Source of the DNA: Lytechinus pictus
Taxonomy: Eukaryota; Echinodermata; Echinoidea; Temnopleuroida; Toxopneustidae
Direction: 5' to 3'
Assembly (NCBI RefSeq): GCF_037042905.1
Contig: NC_087252.1
Location: forward strand, 32,947,494-33,011,493
Length of the DNA: 64,000 nt
Part shown: in pieces, positions 44,871 to 56,500 of the stretch
How positions within the stretch are numbered: position 1 is the stretch's first letter
Layout: every line of letters begins with the position of its first letter
Translations under genes and position numbers: made by a program
The notes under the pieces: generated by a model
The model's input: only the letters and a program-made list of their open reading frames with translations
The model's database searches: none
What the model was told of the DNA's origin: nothing

Positions 44871-46417
44871 CATTTTATTAACGTCTCATTCTTCTATAAA
44901 TGTGGCATCTCAATGTTTTAGCTTTTACTACGCTATCATCGTATGCGTTTTCATCTGTCATTCTTTGGTTAATTCACGTAAATGTCATTTAATTTACATC
45001 AGGGTAGATGTTTACTCTGCAACTGATGAAAAAAAAAAACACTCACGCACCAACTCACAATCCTAACGAGAAATAGTTCACAAATATTTTGTGAAATCGA
45101 TGGAGACGGGATGGGGGCCGTTCTGCAGTTTTGCGAAGTCATGTGATTCTGTTCTTATTTTATTTGTGTCATAATTTTGTTTAAATAATGTACCTCCAAC
45201 CAAATGGGTTTACGTCGATCAAATTTTATTTCTAGACTTATACTTTGAATGTTTCGCTATTTTTTTTTAATGATGGGAATTGTGGAAATTTCTTCATACA
45301 TATTAATTTCTATCCATTACGAAATATGATATTATACAAAAATGTAAAAATTTGTTTAATTCCAAAGCTCACGATTTAGAGCGTTTCAGAAGTAGCTTGT
45401 AGGCCTACGGCAGTAGCGTAATGGTCGTAAGCATTTTCATTACAAGGCAGCAACAAACAAATCGGTATTTCTAATTTACATAACCTCTTTGATATTTTTT
45501 GCAAAGGCTATATTGCACCTATATACTTTTTATATACATATATTTATAACGTAACTGGTATTTACGTAATAGTTTGTATGAAGTAAATATGTTTGTCATA
45601 TGATTGTTTTGCACTCGTGTGGCTTTAATAAAAATGTTTAATGCAATCTCATTTATTTCTGTTGTCGTTAATAGTACTTTGATGTTATAGTTTTTCCCCT
45701 TGACATTGTTACCACTTCAATTATAGGAATTTCAAATTAATGGTAGAGATTGTGTTTCTTACCCAGGGTGGCTTAACTTGTTATTCGTCGCTGTTTACTG
45801 AACATCATTTAACATTTTACTTATTATTTCCGATGAATTTCAGTCCTTTTTGAAATCGGAGCACTTCGAAAATCATTGACGTTTGGCAGGCCTAATGGTG
45901 ACCAACCGTGAATTATGTTTTTTTTTAATGTTTTGTGTGTGTGTGTCTTTTTTAAGGATCATGCAATCCGGTCAACAATAAAAGAAAATGATATATACCT
46001 GGAGTTCATTCTTCCATGTCCGGGATATCTATCCATACCTCGATTTTGGTTTCGATTTCCTAAAATTTCATAATCACAGTGACATTTTTTTGTAGGTTTT
46101 TACTTGAAACTTCGTCTTGCTGTACATAAATAAAGTATTGATTTAAACATGCGACCGCCATAATTAGGTCCAGTGATTGAAATAATCTAACGCATATAAG
46201 CATGATAGTGGAATTCGTTTTGTTTATATAGACCTTTCAAATTTAGCTGCCAGACTGAAAACTCAGACGAACTGACCTCTCCGGGAAAAATCATAAGACG
46301 CATCTTGCTAAATGTAAATATTTGTGAACAATAGACCCATCCTAGCGGCGTAATCAATAACACTGTCTATTGGTTTCTTAATTATTCGATTGCGTTGCAG
46401 GCACGTCCTCTCATTAT

Positions 46418-46453
<36 letters not shown>

Positions 46454-46454
46454 C
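46418..46454. repeat. CT microsatellite
   Basis: Poly-C followed by about 15 CT dinucleotides. Confidence 0.9.
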
Positions 46455-47818
46455 ATTCCATATATCTGGATACTAGTCTCTCCCCAACACACACGCATCT
46501 TTCTATATCTCCCAATTTCCCTCTTGTCTTCAACATATATAAAATAAAACATTGAAAAATATTTGTATTTACAGCATACACACTTTTTGTTTAAGTATTT
46601 CTATTATAGGTGATGACAAAATGGTATGTCGCTACATTCCTCAGTCTTGCGTACCTATGTTTATGGGCTGAGCTGCCTGCTTCCTAACTTCTAATGCTTC
46701 AAAATAAAAGGTACTGTGATATTTCCGTGCTAGTTGTCAAAGTGAATTAAAATTAAAACCTTAAAAAAAAAACCTTAACCATTTTCAAACTTGGCAAAAA
46801 TGCGTATTATAAATAAAGATAATGTAGATTAAAAGAATTATTAAGAATGAAACAAAGAATTTACTGTTTGAAGAAAATAATAAAAACAAATTAATAAAAA
46901 GGAAGATGGAACAAGCAAAGGAAGGAAATTAACTTGAATAAAAGGATAGTAAGAGAGGGAATAAGTAGAAGAAGAAAGAAAAAAGGAAGAAGAAGAGGAG
47001 CAGGAGGATACAATTGAAGAAGAAGATCATAATGATGATGATGATGGAGAAGAAGAAGACGAAAATAAATAGAAAACATATAGACAAAATAAAGAAATAC
47101 TTATTATAAAGCATTAAAATTAGCCATGAGTTTGATCAACTAAATATGCTCACATTCAACATTAAGTGATGTACATTTGTGGTACATCCAAAAATTATTG
47201 CAGCATATACAGGAAATTGTTTTTTCACTAAAATATAAAACTCTCCTTAAAATATTGAAAACATGCATTTTGAAGCTTCAAAACCCAATCAAAATCATCG
47301 AAAAGTTGCAATGGATTTTTTCTTTTGTTACATATCGGCTTTTTACAGACTTACATACTACATATCCAATTTTAAACGGTCGTGAAGGAATATTTATAAA
47401 AAAACAATATTGAAAATAATACATTTTTCTCTCTCTCAATCTTACCATGGCGAGCTGAGTGCATTCTAGCAGAAGGGTCAGGGACAGCTCTTCATATACA
47501 TCTTGAGGTCAAAAACACCTTTCTACATGTCAGCAAACCGATTTCAGTTCGATCAAAATATTGGCATTCGATGCCATGCTTTTCAGTATTTGATCCGTCA
47601 TTTGTATGATTATGTTGCAGTCACACCAATGAAACCGATATCAAATCGATTGAGGATGTCCCATTGGAAATCACTTAATAGCTCTGATCGGTCTGGAGTC
47701 GGTATTGCGTCTGTGACTGCGTCTTGAGCACGACTGGGATATTCAATTGTTCGCCAATCATAGTGAAGCCCCCAATTCACCACCTTTTCTCAAAATCAAA
47801 ACAAAGTATATCGTGCTG

Positions 47819-47828
47819 TATATAAATA
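47819..47828 (+). promoter_or_regulatory. TATA box of lectin gene
   Basis: TATATAAATA lies about 155 bases before the ATG at 47981. It is a good TATA consensus at a distance allowing a 5' leader of about 120 bases. Confidence 0.55.
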
Positions 47829-47980
47829 GTTTGGTGTCGAGGTAAATACTTAATGAAGCTTCTACAGTATTTCCAATACATTTTATTTGTACTTTATCGT
47901 TGACTGACCCGGTCCTCTCCTGCACGCAGCATTGGAAAAAACCTTTTGCAGGCTAGGGGATATATTTTATAGAAATCAAA

Positions 47981-48235
47981 ATGTATGGTTTTGTGGTTCT
48001 CGTCATATCGTCTTTGCTGGTGGGATTTGCCAAATGCCAGTGTCCTAGCCCATGGGAGTTTAACCCCCTGTACCCAGGTTACTGCTATTATTACAACTTC
48101 TTTCCAGTGAGTTGGAGTTTCGCTGACCAAATCTGTCAGTTTCTGGAAGGAGGCGATCTGGTGTCCATTGATGACAGCCAGGAAGGAATGGCGATATATG
48201 AATACTGGGGAACGATAACGACTAATCCATCTCTG
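47981..48235 (+). CDS. Lectin exon 1: signal peptide and N-terminal half of domain
   Basis: 85 codons from ATG to NPSL. Includes the FADQICQFLEGGDLVSIDD stretch typical of the first helix and strand of C-type lectin domains. Confidence 0.85.
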
Positions 48236-49827
48236 GTGAGTATACATGTACTTATTTTGAGATTCCTTAAGGGACAAGTCCACCCCAACAAAAAATTGAT
48301 TTGATTAAAAAGAAAAAAATCCAACAAGCATAACACTGAAAATTTCATCAAAATCGGATGGAAAACAAGAAAGTTATGACATTTAAAAGTTTCGCTTAAA
48401 TTCACAAAACAGTCATATGCACATCCTGGTTGGTATGCAAATTAGGAGACTGATGACGTCATCCACTCACTATTTCTTTTGTATTTTATTATATGAAATA
48501 TGTAATATTCTAATTTTCTCCTCCTTGTCAAGTGAAACAGTGATCAATTCCTCCCTGAACATGCGATATTAGCATTGCTTAATACTCTATGATTCAGTCA
48601 AGTCGGACCCTACGGTCATATTTGTCAAAATTGAAATATTGTATAATTCAAACAATAAAAAACAAAAGAAATAGTGAGTGATGGACATCATCGACTGACT
48701 CATTTGCATGTCACTGAGTTGTGCATATCACTGTTTTGTGAAAAATAAGCGAAACTTTAAAATGCCATAACTTTCTTATTTTGCATCCGATTTTGATGAA
48801 ATTTTCAATGTTATGCTAGTTTTATTTTTCTCTATTTATTCAAATCAACATTTTGCTGGGGTGGACTTGACCTTTAAACAAAAAAGAAATTACTTTAGGG
48901 CCTACTTTGTGATGTTCTTTTCCGTTAGTAGTTTTTATCCTCGACTTGACGATATCCTATGAGCGCGTTAGTTTTGTTGATATTATTATCGTTTTTACAA
49001 TTACTGTTATTCTTCGTAAAATTAGTATATCATCATTATTAACATCATCATTATTATTAGCCTTTGATGTTCCATTATCATCATTCAGTTTTATCAGAAA
49101 ACAATCAGTGAACATTGATAGCTTTAATTTGAGAACGCAATTAAACTACATCATGTAGCGAAATTCATTAATATTTTGGATAAAGTTATAAGAAATAAAT
49201 TTTGTAACATGATAACAAATTAAAAGAAACAATCTGTGTTATTTAACACAGAGGTAGTGTCCCAATTATCGTTCATCGCTATCAATTCACCATACTCCCT
49301 ACAGCATAGTTGTTACCGACGCGATCCGTTTTCAGCATTGAAACTGTGTACGTGTTTAATAAACATTCAAATATTTTTTTTTTTTTTATGTATACAAAAA
49401 TCCTTGAGAAAGCAACATCATACAAATTTGCTAAAATGAAAAGTTGAAGTGTATATCTTTGAAAATCATGATCATGTTGCAGGAGTCAGGTCACATCTTA
49501 CACCCATTTCTCCATTCTTTTCGGGACATGTTTATCGTTTATGATTAGACCTATATGTTGTTCCTCCTCATTCCTTCTTAGGGTTACTGGATCGGATTGA
49601 CGGATATCCATGGAACCGGCTTGGGAAGAACCAAATGGACCGACTGGACGAGCATCAAAGGGAGGACAAACTGGCAAGGAGGTGCATGGCCAAACGATAC
49701 CAATGCAAACTGTGCCTATGTCACCAATGAGGGCGCTAGTGATGACGAACGCCGACAATGGAAAGCGGCATCGTGCGAAAGTGTTCTGAAACCGGCAATT
49801 TGTGAAAGAAAATTGGTTATAAATTAG
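47981..49827 (+). CDS. Secreted C-type lectin domain protein (exons 47981-48235 and 49582-49827)
   Basis: Two exons join in phase 0 (donor GTGAGT, acceptor cttcttag) to give 166 residues. Residues 1-18 form a hydrophobic signal peptide. One long-form C-type lectin domain fills the rest: Cys21/Cys35 as the N-terminal pair, Cys52/Cys159 and Cys129/Cys150 as the core pairs, and WIGL at 88-91. The usual calcium and sugar motifs are changed: EPN/QPD is WPND (121-124) and WND is QWKAASC (144-150). Canonical calcium-dependent sugar binding is therefore doubtful. An N-glycosylation sequon NDT is at 123-125. Cys19 has no obvious partner. The ATG is the first in frame before the signal peptide. Such small proteins are common in echinoderm coelomocyte and skeletal-matrix repertoires; which applies here is unknown. 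Confidence 0.85.
48267..48877. mobile_element. TTAA-flanked foldback MITE (GGGACAAGTCCACCCC)
   Basis: TTAA at both ends. Inverted termini GACAAGTCCACCCCAAC and GCTGGGGTGGACTTGACC. Sub-terminal CATCAAAATCGGATG recurs inverted as CATCCGATTTTGATG. It lies in the lectin intron, 31 bases after the donor. Non-coding. Confidence 0.85.
48878..49581. other. Rest of lectin intron
   Basis: AT-rich with no recognised repeat. Ends with acceptor ccttcttag. Confidence 0.5.
49582..49827 (+). CDS. Lectin exon 2: C-terminal half of domain and stop
   Basis: 81 codons plus TAG. GYWIGLTDIHGTGLGRTKWT through CESVLKPAICERKLVIN. Holds the altered WPND and QWKAASC motifs. Confidence 0.85.
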   Translation, partial: GYWIGLTDIHGTGLGRTKWTDWTSIKGRTNWQGGAWPNDTNANCAYVTNEGASDDERRQWKAASCESVLKPAICERKLVIN

Positions 49828-49834
49828 ATGATAA

Positions 49835-50110
49835 TAATAATAACAATAATAATACATTAAATTTGTATAGCGTACTTTCAATATTGATTAGATGCTCAGG
49901 GCGCTTCAGAGCAGAACAACAACAAAAGCTATACACATGTCTGAACAATATTAAAGTCAATGTCTATCAAAAAGCACTCTTAAAACAGGGATGATTTCAG
50001 GTTGCCCTTGAAGGTGGTCACTGAAGTATGAGTTTTCAAACTCTGTGGAAGTGAATTCCAATGATTCCATGATTTCTTAGCAACTGGAATTTGTAAGAGA
50101 TTATATGATG
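49835..50110 (-). pseudogene. 3' end of a CR1/L2-like LINE
   Basis: The minus strand reads IPVAKKSWNHWNSLPQSLKT...TFKGNLKSSLF and a stop, then a 3' region containing AAGCGCCCTGAGC and GCTATACAAATTT, and an ATT-repeat tail at 49830-49850. Heavily 5'-truncated. It begins just after the lectin stop codon, so part may lie in the lectin 3' UTR. Confidence 0.65.
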
Positions 50111-50436
50111 AGGATCGTAAGGTTCTTGAGCGTTGGTAATTGCGCATCAAATATAATGTAGCTATGCGGATTACCTTTTCTTTTTATTGGTTTTGAAATG
50201 AAAAACCTAATCATTTAATTTCGATGTGTTTGTTGTAGCTTGCAGGGGGGATTGCGTACAGGTGCCAATGCTCTTGAAATAAAAATCATTTAAACGTACA
50301 ATGAGAAGGGGGGGGGGGGGGTCTGGGTTAATTATGGGTCGGCTGGCCTATGTTCGATTTGGAAACCTTTAAAGACAATAGATGAACAACCTACAAACAT
50401 CTTCAATGACATCGTAGCCAACACTCACAAACACAA

Positions 50437-50660
50437 ACATGGTGTTAAAACTGACACCAACTGGTGTTAATAGAGGACCACACCCTGAGGTGTTAAAATA
50501 ACACCATAGAGATTGAACATAACACCAAAGAGTGTAAATATAACAACCATAGGTGTTGTAATAACACCTATAGGTGTAAAACTAACACCATCAATTTAAC
50601 ACCGGTGTAAAGTAATTGGTGTGGTCCTCTATGTACACCGGTTAACACCACAATTTTTGA
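50437..50660. mobile_element. MITE built of GGTGTTA / TAACACC units
   Basis: GGTGTTAA-type ends and the internal pair AGAGGACCACACC (about 50472) and GGTGTGGTCCTCT (about 50618) are inverted. The interior repeats AACACC and GGTGT. About 220 bp, non-coding. Confidence 0.7.
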
Positions 50661-52519
50661 TGTGAATTGGATCTGATGATGCGACGTGTTGTTGATGATT
50701 TGGTTGTTCATTTACAGTTTATGTTTTTTTTTTTTTTTTACCTCTTGAAAATGCATCTTATCACTTTTGATGTATGCTTCGTGGTAAATATTATCTGCAA
50801 AAGAGTCTTGGGTACACGTAATTATGCTACGTGTATATGGATATCTTTTTCGCCAATACACGAAATAGTCAAACTGATGATATTGTATATTTCAAAGTGA
50901 TTTAATAATCAAATGAAGTTGACCATGTTGACTGAAAGATAAACATCGATATGAGATAAAGCTTATATATTGTAATTATATTTTTCAAAGTACACTGAAA
51001 TAATCAATGGACAGAATCACACAAAAATCGTACTGATGTCTGAAATTTAAAATTACTGTATATGAAATTAAAATAATATAGTAGGTGATACTGCGGGAAA
51101 TGCACTAAAGAGCTTATATCATATTTCCAAAATTATAGTAAATGTGCCTTTCTATAAGTTTCCTGGTTAAGAAAATATTAGTATGAAGGCCAATTGAGAA
51201 ATAAAGATAAATAAGCAATTCGTTTCATTGGATTTCTTATTCACTGTACATGTATTGTAACAGATTATTGATTTGTGAATATAATTGCAGTTACCTGCAA
51301 AAGGTCGATGCAAAGATATGAATTTGATATTTGTTTCCAGATAAGGTGAAGAGTAGCATTTCCAGGTGAGCAGTTTTCGGTGCATCTTCGTTATAATTTG
51401 CAGGTACATGTACATATATTATAACAGTTATATTTAGCCACGACAATTTTACATGATGGTTGCAATGTAATAAAATCGTATTTAATATCTACGTTGTCTT
51501 TACCATCTACTGTACACTAAAAATATAAAATGAAACGAACAATGGCTTACTAAGGTTTAATAAGCATTTTTACTAACCATATTTGATTAATAATGTTTCA
51601 TGGATCTAGAAAAATTATAATAACAAGGCTTTAATTGCGTTAAAAGTTTTCTAATATTTGCTTTATTGTAAATATTATCAATATTCTCTGAAAAAAAATA
51701 TATTCCTATGCGATTGTCACTGTCATGATCATGCACGTCGTCAGACCTAAAATGATATATCAATATGGTTTTCTGGATAGCTTGTAGAGAAATAGGTTCT
51801 GTATATTCAAGGAAAAATGGCATCAATCATAATTGAATGATCTATAAAGAAAATATAACATGTACATCTATCTAAACAAGTATCTTTTTTTGTACCTCAA
51901 CATCATTTTTCAGTTTTCAAAATAAATAACTCTTATCCATATGAAGCATTACGTAAATAAATCCCTTAAACACCTAAAAACGATAGGTATGAATAAATCC
52001 AAGGATAAATATTGAGAAAAAATGTATTCAGTGCACATCAGTTGTCTTCATCACCAGAAGTTCGTGGCAAATATTCCCATAAGGACCAACCTATTCCAAC
52101 TGAAAGAGAAGGAAAGAAAAAAAAGGCATTATAATATGAAAACGTTCGTCCCTCAAAACAGACACTAACCTGCCCCCCCCAAAAAAAAAATTTTTTTTTT
52201 TTTTATTTTAACAATTTTTATTCTTAAAACATATCCAATGCTTTCAAATTATTTATAACTTGTCAAGATCGATCATCAATAACCTGCGGAAGACAAATAT
52301 AGCAGAAATTCAGTAAGACCCCCAAAGTTACAGTAATGATAAACAATGTTGAATTTCGGAGTTCACTCAAGCTTAAGATTCGAACACAGTACAATCTCAT
52401 TGGAACTTCCAGGCAATCCGAAAAATGGGTACATAGAAACATTTGCATTCTTTTTATTGTTTAACCTTACAACTTCAAATTTTAATGGTATGAAGAAGAA
52501 GAATTAGAACTGTTGGCCC
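50661..52519. other. Intergenic between convergent lectin and SRCR genes
   Basis: AT-rich with no recognised gene. Homopolymer C/A/T near 52175-52205. Two acceptor-like sites on the minus strand (near 52100 and 52283) precede short open tails and might be alternative 3' exons of the SRCR gene, but the phases do not clearly fit. Confidence 0.4.
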
Positions 52520-52591
52520 GCCTCCGTGGTCAAGTGGTTAAGGCATTTGGGATCAGAGCCAGGTACCCGGGTTCGTTTTCAGGCGGAGGCA
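52520..52591 (+). ncRNA. tRNA-like sequence (tRNA pseudogene or SINE head)
   Basis: A perfect 7-bp acceptor pairing (GCCTCCG with CGGAGGC), a D-arm with an A-box-like TGGTCAAGTGG and a T-arm GGTTCG make a 72-base cloverleaf-like unit. The anticodon and T stems contain mismatches and the B box lacks its usual A, so a working tRNA is unlikely. A SINE promoter or tRNA pseudogene is more likely. Confidence 0.5.
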
Positions 52592-53202
52592 TTTTTTCAA
52601 CCTTTGATTCACAATGGATGACAGCTCTGAGGGACCTTGAGTGAAGATACGTATTTGATCTATTTCACTATATGTATATATATAATATGAATAATTATGT
52701 ATATATTGTTCTGTTAATTCCTTTGATTAGTTTTATGAGGCCTTTTGGCTTATCACCTGATTATGACTACTGTCAGAAGACCGCAAATTTTGCAAAATGA
52801 TTCGATAATTTGTTCTGCATAAGTTTATTTCAATGAAAGCACCAAAAGGTTGATATTTTTCGAGGATCATAATACTCATAGTCCCACTGCTGTTAGATGC
52901 TGTACCATCCATTATCAAAATGCAAGAGCTTCGCACATTTTATAACAACATTGGCGAAAAAGGTAACTCTTGAGGTCCTACCTGAGCTTCAACGCGAGGA
53001 TGTTGCTAAAAGTGTTTTTTGTTTGTGTGTTTGTTTCTTTGTTTCTTAAAAGTTGAATCCGTATAGCAATGGCTTAACATTCAATCAATAGGTATTCCCT
53101 TAAAAATCCTAAGCTAACAGTGTAAAACATTAGGGATATATCTGCGAAATAGCCCAGTGAAGTGTATCAAAAAATATTGTTTGAGATTCACCTGAAAAAT
53201 CA
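52592..53202. other. Likely 3' UTR/flank of SRCR gene
   Basis: On the minus strand an AATAAA signal lies at 52824-52829, about 375 bases after the stop codon at 53203-53205. No other feature recognised. Confidence 0.4.
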
Positions 53203-53519
53203 CTACTTGCATACAACCCCAGCATCCTCGTAATGATTACAATCATGGACGCCCCAAGGTGGGCGATCGCAGTCGTCCAGTGTCGCCTCACTACCAGTGC
53301 ATTCGACATTATCCAACAGGATACGACCAGATCCCGGTCCGTAGGCTGTGCCCCACCAGATGCGTTCAGCACGTTCGTAACCGAGCATACGGCAGACCAC
53401 GTGACCATCGTTCATATCCCAGAAGTCATCACACACTGAGCCCCAGGCCCCGTATCGGAAAATCTCCACTCGACCTTCGTTAGCGGTCTCACCATTCACC
53501 AAACGTACGGGCAAGTTCA
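53203..53519 (-). CDS. SRCR exon (sixth visible domain) and probable stop
   Basis: [20 protein letters not shown] through DAGVVCK. Six cysteines. TAG follows one residue after the last conserved Cys. A weak donor (AA|GTAGTG) just before the stop is an alternative, but its phase differs from the other exons. Confidence 0.85.
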
Positions 53520-56500
53520 CTTAAAAAAAAGTAGAAGTAAAAACGGAAGATGTTACACTAGCGTACAATGTACCTACGGGGGGGGGGGGGGGGGGGCTCC
53601 CCCTGACGACTTACAACCCATGCAAAGGACGTATCCCTGCCCCCCCCCCCCCCCCCCCCCCCCCCTGACGAGCCTGAAGACCTTTTTTTGCTTGTTAATT
53701 TTGTTTCGGTACGAAATCCTATATTTGTGGTTGAAGACCTTTTTTTTTTACTTGTCAAATTTTTGGGCGGACGAATTAGGATTTTATCACATATATTCTT
53801 GGGTTTGGGTCTCATCTATCAAATGAAAGACAAAATGCCACACTTGAGCACAGTCCATTTTTGTAAAGCTTGCATAAATTGTTATGCGCAGAAATGCTAA
53901 TTTTCACGTTGTGTCAAGGTAAAAAGGCAAAACCAAAATGACCATGCGGTACATTTCTTTTGCATTTTAACTAATTGGAATAAAACAGATACATTTTAAA
54001 CATTTTGTTACAACTTTGCCACCCAAAATTATCATTGTATGCACAACCGTTACCGTTTTTTGTGCCAGCTGGATGTAAGGACATGACGGAATGTAATTTC
54101 TTATTAAGTTGAATGTTTATTATGTTTACTGTGCTCTTTCCTGATTCATCGATGGTGAAGACAATTATCTATTTATACTTCCTAGACAATTAAGAATGGC
54201 TTGAGGGCCAAATGAGCTGAAATATTATACCTCTACTGTTAGTGATTTATGTAACAATTGGCTATCCATACTTAAACCACAACCTTAAACCTGAGTTTAA
54301 AATAAACCCGACTTCAGAATACGGGTCCATTAATCAACACCTTAATGGTGCAATTTCGTAACGAGAAAAGGGTGATTTAAAATCTAAGACCCCATTCTAG
54401 GGGAAATAATACAGTAAGCCTATGGGGCAATTGTCCCCCATACATCTCATGGCTAGACGTATGTGCAAGTGGAAATACGAAATAAATTAAAAAAAAAATC
54501 AAGACGGATTTTAGCTATGTAGATAAATGTCTGCGACACGGTTTAGGTGGGCAGGTGACTGTGACCCATGAATTTAATTGCCAGTGAGCCACTAATAATC
54601 CAGAGTAGATACACTATCGAGTAACAATGTTTGTGTTCTAACCTCATACAAACGAAAACGTCGGTTCATTAGCTATTGGTTCCATTGATTGGACATCAGT
54701 TTAGATATGCTATGCTATGAAGTTACTAACTTTGAAATGAGCATCAATTTCCACTTATCACTATGGAACCAATAGAACTTTATTTCTTCAAAGATAAACT
54801 AGCAATAACAAATGGTAGCACAGAAGTAACAGAAAGTAATTCGCAAACACTTACACTCTCCGGTGCAGACAACCGAGGCATCCTCTGTGTGGCCACAGTT
54901 ATGTTCACCCCAAGATCTGTGGACACAGCTTGCAATGTTATCCTCTGTCCCCTGGCAGACCACATCATCCAGGACAATGTCCCCACTACCTTGCCCGAAA
55001 CGAGCAGATCCTGGTGCCTGAGAAGCGCCCTCATATCCCAACATCCTGCAGACAACGGCAGCATCAAGCGTATCCCATGAGTCGTCACAGACGGTTCCGA
55101 ATTCTCCGTCATACAGCACCTCAACTCGTCCCTCGGCCTTGCTACTGCCATTCACGAGACGAACGACAACGCTGACTGGGTCTGTTCGGAATATTGATAC
55201 AGACTAAAGAATGTAACTTTGACCTTCACTACTAGACTCCGGGGTCGAGGTGTTGCAGGTGTTGGGGGCTGACCATGCAAAACATTACACTTAGATATTT
55301 GGCATTACAAACGAAAATGTCGGTTCATTAACTATTAGTTCCATTGATTGAACATCAGTTTGTATATATACCCTGCTATAAAGTGAGCATCAATTCCCAC
55401 TTAACACTATGAAACCAATAGATCTGTATTTCTTCAAAAATTGTGCCCCATTCAAAAGCCCGTATATAGAAGGAAAAAACAACAAGAATACAAACAAGAG
55501 CAGCTCAAGTCTGAAAAAGGTAAGGAAGAAAAAAAAATATAGAAATAACATGAGTAAGATAACGAAGGTTTAAACGGTTGTACCTGGACTGTTGCAAATT
55601 AAGCCAGCATCTTCGTAATGATAGCAGTTATGTTCTCCCCATCCAGAATGTGAACAGTCGGCCAGGCTCTCTTCAGTTCCGTCACAACCAAATTTACTGA
55701 AATGGATTGTCCCAGTGCCTTCACCGAAGGGCATTGGATAGCGGGCGCCTGTCGGTCTTATTGCCTCATAGGCACTGCTGAATCCAAGCATCCTGCAAGC
55801 CACGTCTCCGTCTCTTTTACCCCAGTAGCTTGAGCAGATTGTCCCCCATTCCCCTTGGTAGAAAAGCTCTACCCTACCTTCCCAGGGATAGCTGCCTCCC
55901 ACAAGGCGGATCTCGAACTCAGACGGTTCTGTAAAGCAACGAAGATGCCACTAATAAGTCACATGAACAAACCTACCAAATGCAATGACGGAATATATTT
56001 CGTCGGTCAGGGGTCAGTTGGGACCTTTCGCAATCCTCACGGACGCTAATATTAGGGTCCCCTAACACAAAAGTTAACGCTTAATCATACACTTGATTTT
56101 TAAGATTGATTGTGCATTACAGGGTGTATCGAAAAAAAGGAAACCCAAATTTGATCAATAATAATTTCAAAAATATAACTGTGGCAATAGTGGGGTTTAT
56201 ATCAACAGATAGATCAACTCATTACCTTTCTTATGGTAGCACTCTTAGCTCGTCACGCTCATGCGTCACTGAACACCATTGTTCTGAAAAAGTGTTACGA
56301 AATTTCAATTGGTTCACTCTCACGCATCTTTCATTTTCAAAATTAAACTTTTTTAGGATGAAGACAAAATGATGAAACATATCAACAATTATTCATTTTC
56401 AAACTTTGTTTATTTTTCTATAGTCAATAGAATCAAACGTAAAAAACTGCTCTACAATCAATGCTAAGCTTTGTGTTACAGGGGGGTTACAGGCCCTACA

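Larger units (their letters stand above)
43872..47810. other. Intergenic region between PDE9A and lectin gene
   Basis: No gene recognised in about 3.9 kb. It holds a poly-C/CT tract near 44356-44383, an inverted repeat at about 44715-44870 (CGTCGTAATTCG-type, TTGTAATTCGAATTA), a GT run near 45935, a CT microsatellite at 46418-46454 and GA/GAT-rich DNA at 46900-47070. Short open frames there are low-complexity. Confidence 0.5.

Noticed and set aside
46891..47114. Minus-strand Leu/Phe-rich frames suggesting a membrane peptide
   Set aside because: They arise from GA/GAT simple repeats on the plus strand.
47503..47727. 74-residue frame upstream of the lectin gene
   Set aside because: No recognised family and no splice link to the lectin exon; it lies before the TATA box.
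52038..52099. Possible terminal SRCR exon after acceptor tctctttcag, with open tail VGIGWSLWEYLPRTSGDEDN
   Set aside because: It needs a phase-1 donor that the exon at 53203-53519 does not offer. Kept only as an alternative end.
52263..52448. Minus-strand frame with a hydrophobic stretch, considered as a transmembrane exon for the SRCR gene
   Set aside because: No good acceptor at its start and no phase match with the last SRCR exon; a strong acceptor-like site instead lies inside its end.
52520..52591. Functional tRNA gene
   Set aside because: The acceptor stem is perfect but the anticodon and T stems have mismatches and the B box is off consensus; listed as tRNA-like instead.
53558..53815. 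Minus-strand frame rich in Gly and Pro
   Set aside because: Produced by poly-G and poly-C tracts in an intron.
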